This document shows positions 1 to 7,847 of a stretch of 52,762 nt of DNA, one piece after another. Positions within the stretch are counted from its first letter, which is position 1. Every line of letters begins with the position of its first letter. Where the stretch lies: assembly GCA_017625435.1 (NCBI GenBank), contig JAGAKX010000047.1, positions 1-52,762 of the forward strand, written 5' to 3'. The translations under genes and the position numbers were made by a program. The notes beneath the pieces were generated by a model, which saw only the letters and a list, made by a program, of their open reading frames with translations, did not search any database and was not told where the DNA came from. The DNA is from Clostridia bacterium (GTDB lineage Bacteria > Bacillota > Clostridia > Oscillospirales > Acutalibacteraceae).

Positions 1-29
1 AAAAAGCACTTCTTCGGAAGTGCTTTTTT
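1..29 (+). terminator. Intrinsic terminator with UUCG loop
   Basis: A perfect 7-bp stem (GCACTTC / GAAGTGC, 6-12 and 17-23) closes a TTCG tetraloop and is followed by six T (24-29). It is preceded by five A, so it could also work in the other direction. The gene it ends lies outside the window. Confidence 0.75.
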
Positions 30-32
30 CAA

Positions 33-197
33 TGAAATTCGCCTTACGGCGAGTGAAATAGCAACGCTATGAAATATGCTGTCGCATATGAAATATTTGC
101 TTCGCAAATGTTAAGGGCGAATTTTATTTCACTTTCTGCGTTAGCAGAAAATTTCATAATCCGTCAGGATTATTTCATATCGCACAGCGATATTTCA
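33..197. repeat. Mini-hairpin array, TGAAAT / ATTTCA type
   Basis: The hexamer TGAAAT occurs at 33, 54, 70 and 89, then its reverse complement ATTTCA at 126, 151, 172 and 192. Most gaps between hexamers are a short perfect hairpin with a 3-4 nt loop: TCGCC/GGCGA (39-52), AGC/GCT (60-68), ATGC/GCAT (76-87), ATTTGC/GCAAAT (95-109), TTTCTGC/GCAGAAA (133-150), AATCC/GGATT (158-171), ATCGC/GCGAT (179-191). The orientation switch near 110-125 makes the whole element a large nested inverted repeat. No coding potential is seen. A second array with the same architecture is at 47568-47769. Confidence 0.85.
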
Positions 198-235
198 TTA
201 TAAGAAGAGCTGTTGCTATTTTGAGCTGTAAACAC

Positions 236-272
236 AAAAAAAGACAAGTTTCAACAGAAACTTGTCTTTTTT
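236..272. terminator. Bidirectional intrinsic terminator
   Basis: A 12-bp perfect stem (241-252 with 257-268, loop AACA) is flanked by an A-run on the left and a T-run on the right, so it can end transcription from both sides. It lies just beyond the stop codon of the minus-strand gene at 287-745. Confidence 0.8.
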
Positions 273-286
273 TATTTTACCGGAAT

Positions 287-745
287 TTAACTGTCAATCT
301 TACCGTATAAAAATGCGTTAAGGATATTTGCCGGGGCGTCGTAGTAGAAGCTGCTGTTGTAGTCATCGATTTTATCGCTTACAAATGAATTATAGGCTTC
401 AAACAGGGCATCAATGACCGGTATTGATTTTTCTTTTGATATGCCGAGTACAAGTCTCTTATAGACCTTACCGATATCCCAATGTGACGGGACTGTGTAT
501 TTTGCTTCGGAAATATTGTCAAAGCTTCCGTTTTTTATTTTGGCAGATTCTATAAATGAATCGGCAACTTTTTCAATGGCATCGCAGTGGTAAACGTCTG
601 CCAGCTCATATATTTTGCTGATTCTTTCTTTTCCTAAGGCGATTACCGTATCTTTTCGGGTGTTTTTTGTTTTTCTTGCAATATAATCAATAAGACTGCA
701 GGTATAAAAAAGGTCATTGCTTTTTTTATCTTCTCTGCCTTCCAT
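287..745 (-). CDS. Conserved-looking hypothetical protein, 152 aa
   Basis: I do not recognise a named family with certainty. The product is soluble, mostly helical by composition, with no signal peptide or membrane segment. A stretch reading SLIDYIARKT near residue 17 and HWDIGKVYKRL near residue 90 look like conserved helical blocks of a small clostridial protein family, but that is only an impression. The start is supported by a GAGGAGG ribosome binding site 8 nt upstream, by a good promoter (802-830) and by a terminator right after the stop (236-272), so it is a single-gene transcript. An in-frame ATG 36 bp upstream is followed by a stop after one codon. Function unknown. Confidence 0.8.
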   Translation of the reverse strand: MEGREDKKSNDLFYTCSLIDYIARKTKNTRKDTVIALGKERISKIYELADVYHCDAIEKVADSFIESAKIKNGSFDNISEAKYTVPSHWDIGKVYKRLVLGISKEKSIPVIDALFEAYNSFVSDKIDDYNSSFYYDAPANILNAFLYGKIDS

Positions 746-772
746 TACAGCGCCTCCTCTGATGAAATAAAT

Positions 773-794
773 TCAAGACATTTTATCGCCTCCT
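773..794 (-). other. Start-stop mini-ORF (ATG TCT TGA) with strong RBS
   Basis: On the minus strand a perfect AGGAGG (789-794) stands 7 nt before an ATG (779-781) that is followed by one sense codon and TGA (773-775). It lies in the leader of the 152-aa gene, 36 bp upstream of and in frame with the main start. It may be a translated dipeptide leader or only a relic of an older start. Confidence 0.4.
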
Positions 795-801
795 GAGACT
801 G

Positions 802-830
802 ATTGTAGCATAAAAGCCTTTATGTTGCAA
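802..830 (-). promoter_or_regulatory. Promoter of the 152-aa gene
   Basis: Minus-strand TTGCAA (825-830), a 17-bp spacer and TACAAT (802-807) match a housekeeping sigma-70/SigA promoter. The predicted transcript start is near 795, about 50 nt before the gene. Confidence 0.65.
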
Positions 831-860
831 ATGTTTTTCTGTTTTTCACAAAAAAAGTTC

Positions 861-889
861 TTGCATTTTGTGAATAAGTATGTTAATAT
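861..889 (+). promoter_or_regulatory. Promoter of the rimP-nusA-infB operon
   Basis: TTGCAT (861-866), a 17-bp spacer and TAATAT (884-889) give a near-consensus SigA promoter. Predicted transcript start is about 896, leaving a leader of about 75 nt before rimP. Confidence 0.7.
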
Positions 890-911
890 AAGTACGAAAT
901 ATCAATGGCGG

Positions 912-940
912 CCGAGAGGAGAAAACTCCTCTCGGTCTTT
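912..940 (+). promoter_or_regulatory. Leader hairpin before rimP
   Basis: A perfect 10-bp GC-rich stem (CCGAGAGGAG at 912-921 with CTCCTCTCGG at 926-935, loop AAAA) is followed by a short T-rich tract TCTTTAA. It starts about 16 nt into the predicted transcript. It resembles a weak intrinsic terminator or attenuator; nusA operons in other bacteria are known to be autoregulated in their leader, but the mechanism here is inference. Confidence 0.55.
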
Positions 941-969
941 AATATGACTTAAAAGAAGGTGTTTTTGCT

Positions 970-1461
970 TTGGCAGAGAAGAAAAAAGGCGGAAACGTTG
1001 TGAACGCCGTCTGGGAGATTGCAGAGCCTCTCGCAGAAGAGCTGGGACTTATTCTCTGGGATGTAAAGTTCCAGAAGGAGGGTGCTAACTGGTATCTCCG
1101 CATTATAATTGACAAGGAAGGCGGAGTGGGAATTGACGACTGCGTTGCAATGAACGACGCACTTGATGCCCCCCTTGATGAAAAGGACCCCATTGAGCAG
1201 AGCTACAACCTGCAGATTTCTTCCCCCGGCATTGAAAGAGAGCTTATAAGGGATTTCCATTTTGAGACCTTTAAGGGCTCTGACGTAATTGTAAAATTCA
1301 GAAGTGCCGTGGACGGAGTAAAGACACACAAGTGTGTGCTTGAGGGCTTTTCTGACGGAAAGATTCTTCTTATGTTCGCAGAGGACGATATAAGGGAATT
1401 CGAAAAGGCAGACTTTTCCAGTATTAAGCTTGACGACTTTGACGGCAAGTATGATATGTAA
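970..1461 (+). CDS. rimP: Ribosome maturation factor RimP
   Basis: RimP helps assemble the 30S ribosomal subunit. The 163-aa length fits the family. The N-terminal alpha/beta domain carries WYLRIIIDKEGGVGIDDC (residues 41-58) and the family signature SSPGIER lies at 84-90, followed by the small C-terminal SH3-like domain. The start is TTG at 970, supported by AGAAGGTG about 9 nt upstream; no better ATG lies near the conserved N-terminus. It is the first gene of the operon and is followed by nusA after 56 bp, the usual order in Bacillota. Confidence 0.95.
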   Translation: MAEKKKGGNVVNAVWEIAEPLAEELGLILWDVKFQKEGANWYLRIIIDKEGGVGIDDCVAMNDALDAPLDEKDPIEQSYNLQISSPGIERELIRDFHFETFKGSDVIVKFRSAVDGVKTHKCVLEGFSDGKILLMFAEDDIREFEKADFSSIKLDDFDGKYDM

Positions 1462-1517
1462 AAAATTTTAATCTGTTTAATTTTAACTTAATATATATGA
1501 AAGGATGATCGGAAAAA

Positions 1518-2624
1518 ATGGCTAAGCTTACCAAGAGAGAGAAGGACAGACAGGCAGCGCTGAGAATGGCGATTGACCAGTACATCAAGGAGGCAGGAAT
1601 TGACGAGAAGTACATTCCCATGTTCCACGAGGAGGTTGCAAACGCAATTGCCGTTGCAGCAAGAAAGGAATGTGAGGTTAAGGACAAGGACGGCGTCGTA
1701 ACCTGTGAAATCGACCCCGAAACCTTTGCAATTAACATTTCCTGGAACAAGCTTGTAGTTGAAGAGGTAGAAAATCCCTCAAGAGAAATTGAAGTAACAG
1801 AAGCTAAGAAGTATAAAAGAGGCGCAAAGGTAGGCGATACGGTATCAATCCCCGTTGAGCTTGACTCCCTCGGCCGTGTTGCTGCACAGACAGTCAAGCA
1901 CACAATCCGTCAGGGCGTAAGAAAGATTGACCGCATTCAGGTAGCTGAGGTTTTCAATGACAAGATAGGCGAAATGGTTTCCGCCGTTGTTGTAAAGAAG
2001 ACACAGAGCGGTGACGTAATCGTAAAGGCATACAACAAGGAGCTTCTTCTTCCCGTCAAGGAGCAGAACAGAGACGAGGTTCTTGAAGCAGGCGACACAA
2101 TAAAGATTTACGTCAAGGACGTAAGAGAAGAGGAAAACGACATCAAAGTTCTTATTTCCCGTATTGACGACAACCTTGTAAAGAGACTTTTCGAGGAAGA
2201 GGTTACGGAAATTCAGGACGGTCTTGTGGAAATCAGAGCTATTGCAAGAGAATCCGGCTCCAGAACAAAGATTGCCGTTTACTCTGCTGATGAAAACATT
2301 GACCCCATCGGTGCTTGTATCGGTGTGAGAGGCGACAGAATTAACAGAATTATTGCTCAGCTTTCAGGTGAGAAGATTGACATTGTAAAGTACAGCGCCG
2401 ATCCCAGAGAGTATATAAGTGCGGCTCTTGCTCCCGCAAAGATTCTCGGTGTTGAGATTCTTGACGAGGCAATGCACTCCTGCAGAGTAACCGTACCCGA
2501 GGATCAGCTCTCCCTTGCAATCGGTAACAAGGGTCAGAATGCCCGTCTTGCAGCAAGACTTACAAAGTGGAAGATTGACATTGTAGCACTTGACGGTCAG
2601 TTTGAATCAATGATTCAGCTTTAA
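1518..2624 (+). CDS. nusA: Transcription termination/antitermination factor NusA
   Basis: NusA binds RNA polymerase and nascent RNA and modulates pausing, intrinsic termination and antitermination. The 368-aa protein has the Firmicutes layout without the C-terminal acidic repeats of enterobacterial NusA: N-terminal polymerase-binding domain (about 1-135), S1 domain (about 145-215), and two KH domains whose GxxG loops are visible as GVRGDR (269-274) and GNKGQN (336-341). The ATG at 1518 follows an AAGGATG ribosome binding site. It sits between rimP and ylxR as in other Bacillota. Confidence 0.97.
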   Translation: MAKLTKREKDRQAALRMAIDQYIKEAGIDEKYIPMFHEEVANAIAVAARKECEVKDKDGVVTCEIDPETFAINISWNKLVVEEVENPSREIEVTEAKKYKRGAKVGDTVSIPVELDSLGRVAAQTVKHTIRQGVRKIDRIQVAEVFNDKIGEMVSAVVVKKTQSGDVIVKAYNKELLLPVKEQNRDEVLEAGDTIKIYVKDVREEENDIKVLISRIDDNLVKRLFEEEVTEIQDGLVEIRAIARESGSRTKIAVYSADENIDPIGACIGVRGDRINRIIAQLSGEKIDIVKYSADPREYISAALAPAKILGVEILDEAMHSCRVTVPEDQLSLAIGNKGQNARLAARLTKWKIDIVALDGQFESMIQL

Positions 2625-2636
2625 GAGGTGTTCACG

Positions 2637-2903
2637 GTGCAGGTTAAAAAGCAACCTATGAGAAAATGCACGGGCTGTAACGAAATGAAGGAAAAAAGAG
2701 AGCTTGTGCGTATTGTAAGAGACCCCGAGGGAAACATAAGCGTTGACCTTACGGGAAAGAAATCGGGCAGAGGCGCATACATCTGTAAGGATAAGAAGTG
2801 TCTTATGAAGGCTCAGAAGGCAAAGAGACTTGAAAGAGCCTTCGAGTGTCAGGTGCCCGAGGAGATTTATTTAAGACTTGAAAGGGAGATAACCGATGGC
2901 TGA
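2637..2903 (+). CDS. ylxR: YlxR family RNA-binding protein (RnpM-like)
   Basis: YlxR is a small RNA-binding protein of the nusA-infB operon; a Bacillus homologue (RnpM) has been reported to bind RNase P RNA. The 88-aa product has the family hallmarks MRKCTGCNEMKEKRELVRIV at the N-terminus and GRGAYICKD in the middle. I place the start at GTG 2637 because AAGAGGTG (2623-2630) is spaced correctly for it; a GTG at 2628 lies inside that binding site and would add three residues. It overlaps the next gene by 8 bp. Confidence 0.9.
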   Translation: MQVKKQPMRKCTGCNEMKEKRELVRIVRDPEGNISVDLTGKKSGRGAYICKDKKCLMKAQKAKRLERAFECQVPEEIYLRLEREITDG

Positions 2904-3198
2904 TGTACTCGGGTATTTGGGTCTTGCCAGAAGAGCGGGAAAATTAAGCATCGGACACGATGCGGCGCTTCTCAGCGTAAGAAAAGGTACGGCACATCTG
3001 GTGCTTCTGACCGAGGATGCCTCTCCCCGTCACCAAAGGGAGCTTGAGGCAGCAGGCTTTCGGGACAGAACAGCGGTTATTCCCTATAATATGAACGAAA
3101 CGGGCGTGGCAACAGGCAAGAAAAGCTGTATATACGCACTCGAGGATGAGGGCTTTGCACGTGCCGTGCTCAATACACTTTCTAAGGAGGGTAATTAA
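2896..3198 (+). CDS. ylxQ: L7Ae-family ribosomal protein YlxQ
   Basis: This 100-aa protein belongs to the L7Ae/L30e/S12e/Gadd45 fold of K-turn RNA-binding proteins. It opens with [20 protein letters not shown], the usual start of YlxQ (RplGA) proteins, followed by a strand reading [10 protein letters not shown]. Its ATG lies within the last codons of ylxR, implying translational coupling. Bacillus YlxQ binds K-turn RNA; its role in the cell is not clear. Confidence 0.9.
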   Translation: MADVLGYLGLARRAGKLSIGHDAALLSVRKGTAHLVLLTEDASPRHQRELEAAGFRDRTAVIPYNMNETGVATGKKSCIYALEDEGFARAVLNTLSKEGN

Positions 3199-3202
3199 GA
3201 AT

Positions 3203-5677
3203 ATGGCAAAATTCAAGGTTTCGGATCTTGCAAAGGATTTCGGAGTAAAAAATAATACTATTATTGACTTACTTAAAGACTTCAGCGACACCCCTAAAAA
3301 AGCCAATTCAAGCGTAGAGAACGAGGAGCTTGACTTCGTTTTCGAGCATTTTACAAAGACACACGAGGTAAAGGGCTTCGACGAGTATTTCGCACGTAAA
3401 AAGCCCGAGCACAAGAAGGAGGCTCCAAAGGCTGAGGAGAAGACTGCTCCAAAGGCTGAGGAGAAGACTGCTCCGGGGGCAGAAAAGGCTCCCGAGAAGA
3501 AGAATGACAGACCCGAGCGCCGTGACGACAACAGGAAGCAGGGCAATAATCAGGGTAACAATCAGGGTAATAATAACAGAAAGAACGAGAATAATAAGGG
3601 TAACAATAACAACAGTCAGCCCAATCTCAATCCCTTCAAGAAGAAGGAAAACAAGAATAAGAACAACTCTGACGGCGTAATGCAGTCAAGAACAAAGGGT
3701 GAGAAGAAGACAGTCAACACCCGTGCCGAAGAGGTTGATCTTGACAAATATAACGAAAAGTACGACCGTCTCTCCTCCGCTTCCATTAACGAGAGAGACG
3801 CCGACAACCGTAAGCAGAAGCTTAAGCAGAAGTCTCAGCAGTACAATAAGAAGCAGGGCACACGCTCTCACAAGAAGGAGACCGAGCAGGAGCGTCTCAA
3901 GAGAATTCAGGAGGAGCGTTCAAAGAGAACAATCGTTGTTACAATCGGTGATGAAATCACCGTAGGCGAGCTTGCCTCTCAGCTGAAGCTCACAGCCTCC
4001 GAGGTTATCAAGAAGCTCTTTATGTACGGCATTATGGCAGGTATCAACGAGACAATTGACTTCGACACAGCCGAAATCGTAGCAACAGAGCTCGGTGCAA
4101 AGGTTGAAAAAGAGGTTGTTGTTACAATCGAGGACAGAATCATTGATGCTTCCGAAGACGATGACAGCCTTCTTGAGCCCAGAAGCCCCGTTGTAGTTGT
4201 TATGGGTCACGTTGACCACGGTAAGACATCAATTCTTGACGCTATCAGAAACACTCAGGTTACGGCTTCCGAATCCGGCGGTATTACTCAGCACATCGGT
4301 GCTTACAGAGTAAATCTTGACGGTAATGATATTACCTTCCTTGACACTCCCGGCCACGCAGCCTTCACGGAAATGCGTGCCCGTGGTGCTAAGGCTACGG
4401 ATATTGCAGTTCTTGTTGTTGCGGCTGACGACGGTATTATGCCTCAGACAATTGAAGCTATCAACCACGCAAAGGCTGCCGAGGTTTCAATTATTGTTGC
4501 CATCAACAAGATGGATAAGCCTGCAGCACAGCCCGACAAGGTACTTCAGCAGCTGACCGAATACGGTCTTGTTCCCGAGGAATGGGGCGGTGATACAATC
4601 TGCGTGCCCGTTTCCGCAAAAACTCACATGAATATAGATAAGCTTCTTGAATCAATTCTTCTTGTAGCTGAAATGAAGGAGCTCAAGGCTAATCCCAACA
4701 GAGCAGCCAAGGGTGTTGTTATTGAAGCACGTCTTGACAAGGGCAAGGGCCCCATAGCTACTCTTCTTGTTCAGAACGGTACTCTCAACAACGGCGATAT
4801 CGTTGTTGCAGGTACGGCAGTCGGACGTATCCGTGTTATGACCGACTATAAGGGCAGACGTGTTAAGGAGGCAGGTCCCTCCGTTCCCGTTGAGGTTATG
4901 GGTCTTGCAGAGGTTCCCAATGCCGGCGATATGTTCGACGCAGTTTCCGATGAAAAGTTAGCAAGAGAGCTTGTTGAACAGAGAAAGCAGAAGATTAAGG
5001 ACGAACAGTTCAACGCATATAAGAAGGTTACTCTTGATACCCTCTTCTCAACACTTGAGGCAGGTGAGCTCAAGGACCTTAACATCATCGTAAAGGCTGA
5101 CGTTCAGGGCTCCGTTGAGGCTCTCAGGCAGAACCTTGAAAAGCTTTCCAACAACGAGGTACGTGTTAATGTTATCCACGGCGGTGTAGGTGCTATTTCC
5201 GAATCCGACGTTATGCTTGCAAACGCTTCAAATGCTATTATTGTAGGCTTCCACGTGCGTCCCGATGCAACTGCTGCCGCACACGCAGAAAGAGACCAGG
5301 TTGAAATGCGTATGTATTCAATCATCTACGACTGCATTGAGGATGTTCAGGCTGCTATCAAGGGTATGCTTGCTCCCAAGTTCCGTGATGTTGAGCTTGG
5401 CCGTGCAGAAGTAAGACGTGTATTCAAGCTTTCATCTGCCGGTACAATCGCAGGCTCTTACATTCTTAACGGTAAGGTATCCCGTAACTGTAAAATCAGA
5501 GTTGTCCGTGACGGCATCGTTATTGCCGAGGACTCCATTGCATCCCTTAAGCGTGAAAAGGACGATGCCAAGGAAGTTATGTCCGGCTACGAATGCGGTA
5601 TCGGTCTTGAAAAGTACAACGACCTTAAGGAAGGCGACATCTTCGAAGCTTACCTTGTGGAAGAATACAGAGATTAA
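3203..5677 (+). CDS. infB: Translation initiation factor IF-2
   Basis: IF-2 is the GTPase that brings initiator fMet-tRNA to the 30S subunit and promotes subunit joining. The start is ATG 3203 behind a strong AAGGAGGGT (3183-3191), giving 824 aa; an upstream in-frame start would overlap ylxQ and is rejected. The N-terminal IF2N domain (from residue 4) is followed by a long low-complexity linker rich in Lys, Glu, Asn and Gly with two exact APKAEEKT repeats. A second IF2N-like segment (about 240-310) precedes the GTPase domain: G1 GHVDHGKT at 335-342, G3 DTPGH, G4 NKMD. Domains II to IV follow. The next operon gene, rbfA, is displaced by 863 bp of repeats. Confidence 0.97.
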   Translation: MAKFKVSDLAKDFGVKNNTIIDLLKDFSDTPKKANSSVENEELDFVFEHFTKTHEVKGFDEYFARKKPEHKKEAPKAEEKTAPKAEEKTAPGAEKAPEKKNDRPERRDDNRKQGNNQGNNQGNNNRKNENNKGNNNNSQPNLNPFKKKENKNKNNSDGVMQSRTKGEKKTVNTRAEEVDLDKYNEKYDRLSSASINERDADNRKQKLKQKSQQYNKKQGTRSHKKETEQERLKRIQEERSKRTIVVTIGDEITVGELASQLKLTASEVIKKLFMYGIMAGINETIDFDTAEIVATELGAKVEKEVVVTIEDRIIDASEDDDSLLEPRSPVVVVMGHVDHGKTSILDAIRNTQVTASESGGITQHIGAYRVNLDGNDITFLDTPGHAAFTEMRARGAKATDIAVLVVAADDGIMPQTIEAINHAKAAEVSIIVAINKMDKPAAQPDKVLQQLTEYGLVPEEWGGDTICVPVSAKTHMNIDKLLESILLVAEMKELKANPNRAAKGVVIEARLDKGKGPIATLLVQNGTLNNGDIVVAGTAVGRIRVMTDYKGRRVKEAGPSVPVEVMGLAEVPNAGDMFDAVSDEKLARELVEQRKQKIKDEQFNAYKKVTLDTLFSTLEAGELKDLNIIVKADVQGSVEALRQNLEKLSNNEVRVNVIHGGVGAISESDVMLANASNAIIVGFHVRPDATAAAHAERDQVEMRMYSIIYDCIEDVQAAIKGMLAPKFRDVELGRAEVRRVFKLSSAGTIAGSYILNGKVSRNCKIRVVRDGIVIAEDSIASLKREKDDAKEVMSGYECGIGLEKYNDLKEGDIFEAYLVEEYRD

Positions 5678-5706
5678 GTTCGGAGGTCGGAGGAATGCTC
5701 TGCAAA

Positions 5707-5734
5707 TTCGGATTTCGGAATTCGGAATTCGGAG
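5707..5734 (+). repeat. Tandem heptamers TTCGGAN (4 units)
   Basis: Four contiguous heptamers TTCGGAT, TTCGGAA, TTCGGAA, TTCGGAG. The same heptamer class recurs at 9673-9700, 24198-24211 and (reverse strand) 42975-43032. Confidence 0.85.
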
Positions 5735-5759
5735 ATTTCCCCGAGAAAAAAAGAGTTCG

Positions 5760-5856
5760 GTAGGGGAGGGGTTTCCCCTCCCGTCTCATAACTTCAGTAA
5801 CTTTAATTTATTAAAATTACAGCCTTCTGTAACGGGCGGGGCGACCCCGCCCCTAC
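5760..5856. mobile_element. MITE-like element, type A (97 bp)
   Basis: A type A end (5760-5783, GTAGGGG...CCCTCCCG) and an inverted type A end (5833-5856, CGGGCGGG...CCCCTAC) enclose a 49-bp AT-rich core. Each end is itself a perfect hairpin. The core is similar to those at 42805-42902 and, inverted, to those at 24223-24322 and 52538-52620. No transposase inside, so any mobility would be in trans. Confidence 0.7.
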
Positions 5857-6044
5857 AATGGTTACAACTCTTTTGAGCGGGACGTCGAGGACGCCGTCCC
5901 CTACACGAAGAATCAACCCTCGGGAACGGGAGGGGAGACCCCTCCCCTACAATGGTTGCAACTCTTTTGAGCGGGACGTCGAGGACGCCGTCCCCTACAC
6001 AAAGAATCAACCCTCGGGAACGGGAGGGGAGACCCCTCCCCTAC
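5857..6044 (+). repeat. Two tandem 94-bp units made of type B and type A ends
   Basis: Units 5857-5950 and 5951-6044 are almost identical: about 21 bp of linker (AATGGTT...TTTTGAG), a type B end (5878-5904; 5972-5998), a 22-bp linker, and a type A end (5927-5950; 6021-6044). A third copy is at 6358-6451. The open frames across this stretch are products of the repeat and not genes. Bases 6045-6205, between this array and the next element, hold short hairpins and no gene. Confidence 0.85.
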
Positions 6045-6205
6045 AATGTAAGGTGTTTTTCGGGACCTGCGGTGGGCATTTTAAACAGAGCGAAGCGGAG
6101 CAAGGCGAAAGCCTTCCGAAACTTTTGCGAAGCAAAAATATAACTCACCTAAGGTGAATATACAGAAGATATTTCTCTCAGAGGCAGTGCAGTAAAGGTT
6201 GCCTT

Positions 6206-6357
6206 GTAGGGGATGGCGTCCCCGACATCCCGCATTGCAGAAATGAGAAAATCTGTGTTAAGTTCCGTAACGGAAAATAATGTGCCTTTAAGGGTCATAG
6301 CTTCTGTATCTTATTTTGCTGCCACTATCCCGGGACGTCGAGGACGCCGTCCCCTAC
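6206..6357. mobile_element. MITE-like element, type B (152 bp)
   Basis: Inverted type B ends (6206-6232 and 6331-6357) flank a core of about 98 bp containing AATAATGTGCCT and CTTCTGTATCTTA. The core is the reverse complement of the cores at 28293-28444 and 34220-34372, so the same element occurs in both orientations. It separates two blocks of the 94-bp tandem repeat. Confidence 0.75.
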
Positions 6358-6499
6358 AATGGTTACAACTCTTTTGAACTGGACGTCGAGGACGCCGTCC
6401 CCTACACGAAGAATCAACCCTCGGGAACGGGAGGGGAGACCCCTCCCCTACAATGGTTGCAACTCTTTTGAACGGGACGTCGAGGACGCCGTCCCCTAC
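6358..6499 (+). repeat. 94-bp unit plus a partial unit
   Basis: Unit 6358-6451 has a type B end (6379-6405) and a type A end (6428-6451). A partial unit 6452-6499 ends after its type B end (6473-6499), 41 bp before the rbfA start. These look like the continuation of the array at 5857-6044. Confidence 0.85.
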
Positions 6500-6540
6500 A
6501 GGATAAACAGAAATTTAGCATTAAAGGAGAATTTGGCATA

Positions 6541-6897
6541 ATGGGTTATAAATCCGACCGTACTGCCGAAGATATAAAAAGGGAAATTACGGCTCTTGTA
6601 AGAGAGCTCAAGGACCCGAGAGTCACGGAGGCTATGCTTACCGTCGTAAGGGTTGAGGTTGCACATGACCTTTCATTTGCAAAGGTTTATATAAGTGCTC
6701 TCGGAGGAATCTCTGAGGCCCAAACCGCCTGTAAGGCCCTTAACGGCAATGCAAAGGGCTTTATAAAGAAGGAATTGGGCGTAAGACTTACCATAAGAAA
6801 AACTCCCGATATCCGCTTTATCCCCGATGATTCCATTGAAAAAAGTATGGAACTATTCAGAAAATTAAATTCCGTTAAAGGAAAAAGTGAAGAATGA
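6541..6897 (+). CDS. rbfA: 30S ribosome-binding factor RbfA
   Basis: RbfA is a small KH-domain protein needed for late 30S maturation and cold adaptation. The 118-aa product matches the family length and carries the typical blocks ELKDPRVTEAMLTVVRVEV (about 22-40), DLSFAKVYISALGG and the C-terminal RKTPDIRFIPDDSIEKSM. AAAGGAG lies about 11 nt before the ATG. It overlaps the next gene by 4 bp (ATGA). Repeats separate it from infB, so whether it still depends on the rimP promoter is unclear. Confidence 0.95.
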   Translation: MGYKSDRTAEDIKREITALVRELKDPRVTEAMLTVVRVEVAHDLSFAKVYISALGGISEAQTACKALNGNAKGFIKKELGVRLTIRKTPDIRFIPDDSIEKSMELFRKLNSVKGKSEE

Positions 6898-7847
6898 CAC
6901 TTGAGCATAAGGAAGCCTTTGGGCTTTTGGAAAAATCAGATAATATTCTTGTACTCACTCACCGCAACCCTGACGGGGATGCGGTGGGCAGTGCATTTGC
7001 GCTCAGAAGCATATTAAAGGAAATGGGAAAGCGTGTGCGTGTTGAAATTGACACGGTGCCCCCATCTCTTTCTATGCCCGTAACAGAAGAAGCCTTCGGG
7101 GATTTTGAGCCCGATTTCGTGGTGACTGTTGACGTTGCCGACAAAAAGCTTCTTACAGATGAGCATCTTGAAAAATACGGTGACAGGGTAAACCTTGCCA
7201 TTGACCATCACGAGTCGAACAAGCCCTTTGCGGAGAATCTTCTCCTTGATTTCAGGGCTTCTGCCGCCTGTGAAGTAATTTTCGATATGCTGGAGGAAGC
7301 CTCTTTCTCTGTTTCCGAGGCAACCGCTACGGCACTTTATCTGGGAATTTCTACGGATACGGGCTGTTTCAGATATCCTAACTGCACGGCGCACACTCTT
7401 TATGCGGCATCCCGTCTTGTGGAAAAGGGTGCTCCCAATGCCGAAATAAACCGCATTGTTTTTGAGACGAAAACCAGAGCCTATGTGCAGCTTGAAGCCC
7501 TTGCAATGAGCTCTATGAGGACTTATTTTGACGGAAAATGCGCCGTTATCGTAATCACTCAGGATATGTTCGGAAAAACGGGCACAACTGAAGCGGACGT
7601 ACACGGTATTGCGGCTCTCCCCAGACAAATTGAGGGTGTTATGGCAGGTATTGTCATAAGAGAAAAGACTGACGGTACATATAAGGCTTCGGTACGTACA
7701 AACGAGCCCCTGAACGCAGCCGGAATCTGCGGAGTCTTCGGCGGAGGCGGACACCGTCTTGCCGCAGGCTGTGACCTTACGGGCACAAAAGGGCAGGTTG
7801 TAAATGCGATTCTTGAAGCGGTGGAAGAGGCATTGAAGGAGATATGA
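6894..7847 (+). CDS. nrnA: DHH/DHHA1 phosphoesterase, NrnA-like oligoribonuclease/pAp phosphatase
   Basis: NrnA-type enzymes degrade very short RNAs (2-5 nt) and dephosphorylate pAp, using two metal ions. The 317-aa length fits. The N-terminal DHH domain shows THRNPDGDAVGSA (residues 22-34), a metal Asp block VDVADKK, and the name-giving IDHHESN (about 103-109). The C-terminal DHHA1 domain contains FGGGGHRLAAGC. The ATG overlaps the rbfA stop and the gene ends with a 4-bp overlap into truB, showing tight coupling. In other Bacillota a DHH protein is often found here next to rbfA and truB. Confidence 0.92.
   Translation: MTLEHKEAFGLLEKSDNILVLTHRNPDGDAVGSAFALRSILKEMGKRVRVEIDTVPPSLSMPVTEEAFGDFEPDFVVTVDVADKKLLTDEHLEKYGDRVNLAIDHHESNKPFAENLLLDFRASAACEVIFDMLEEASFSVSEATATALYLGISTDTGCFRYPNCTAHTLYAASRLVEKGAPNAEINRIVFETKTRAYVQLEALAMSSMRTYFDGKCAVIVITQDMFGKTGTTEADVHGIAALPRQIEGVMAGIVIREKTDGTYKASVRTNEPLNAAGICGVFGGGGHRLAAGCDLTGTKGQVVNAILEAVEEALKEI

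Noticed and set aside
33..197. CRISPR array
   Set aside because: The constant units are only 6-7 bp, the gaps are 9-20 bp palindromes, and the unit inverts halfway; no cas gene is present.
773..781. N-terminal extension of the 152-aa protein through a recoded TGA (selenocysteine)
   Set aside because: The TGA is the third codon, no SECIS-like hairpin is evident and the main start has its own strong ribosome binding site.
3146..3202. Longer infB reading from 3146
   Set aside because: It overlaps ylxQ, has no ribosome binding site, and ATG 3203 has AAGGAGGGT at the right distance and the conserved N-terminus MAKFKV.
5857..6499. CRISPR or integron attC array
   Set aside because: The 94-bp units are identical throughout without unique spacers, and no integrase or cassette genes are present.
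5786..6541. Several overlapping open frames of 60-99 aa on both strands between infB and rbfA
   Set aside because: They are made entirely of the GC-rich repeat ends, lack ribosome binding sites and repeat the same peptides in several frames; this is repeat DNA.
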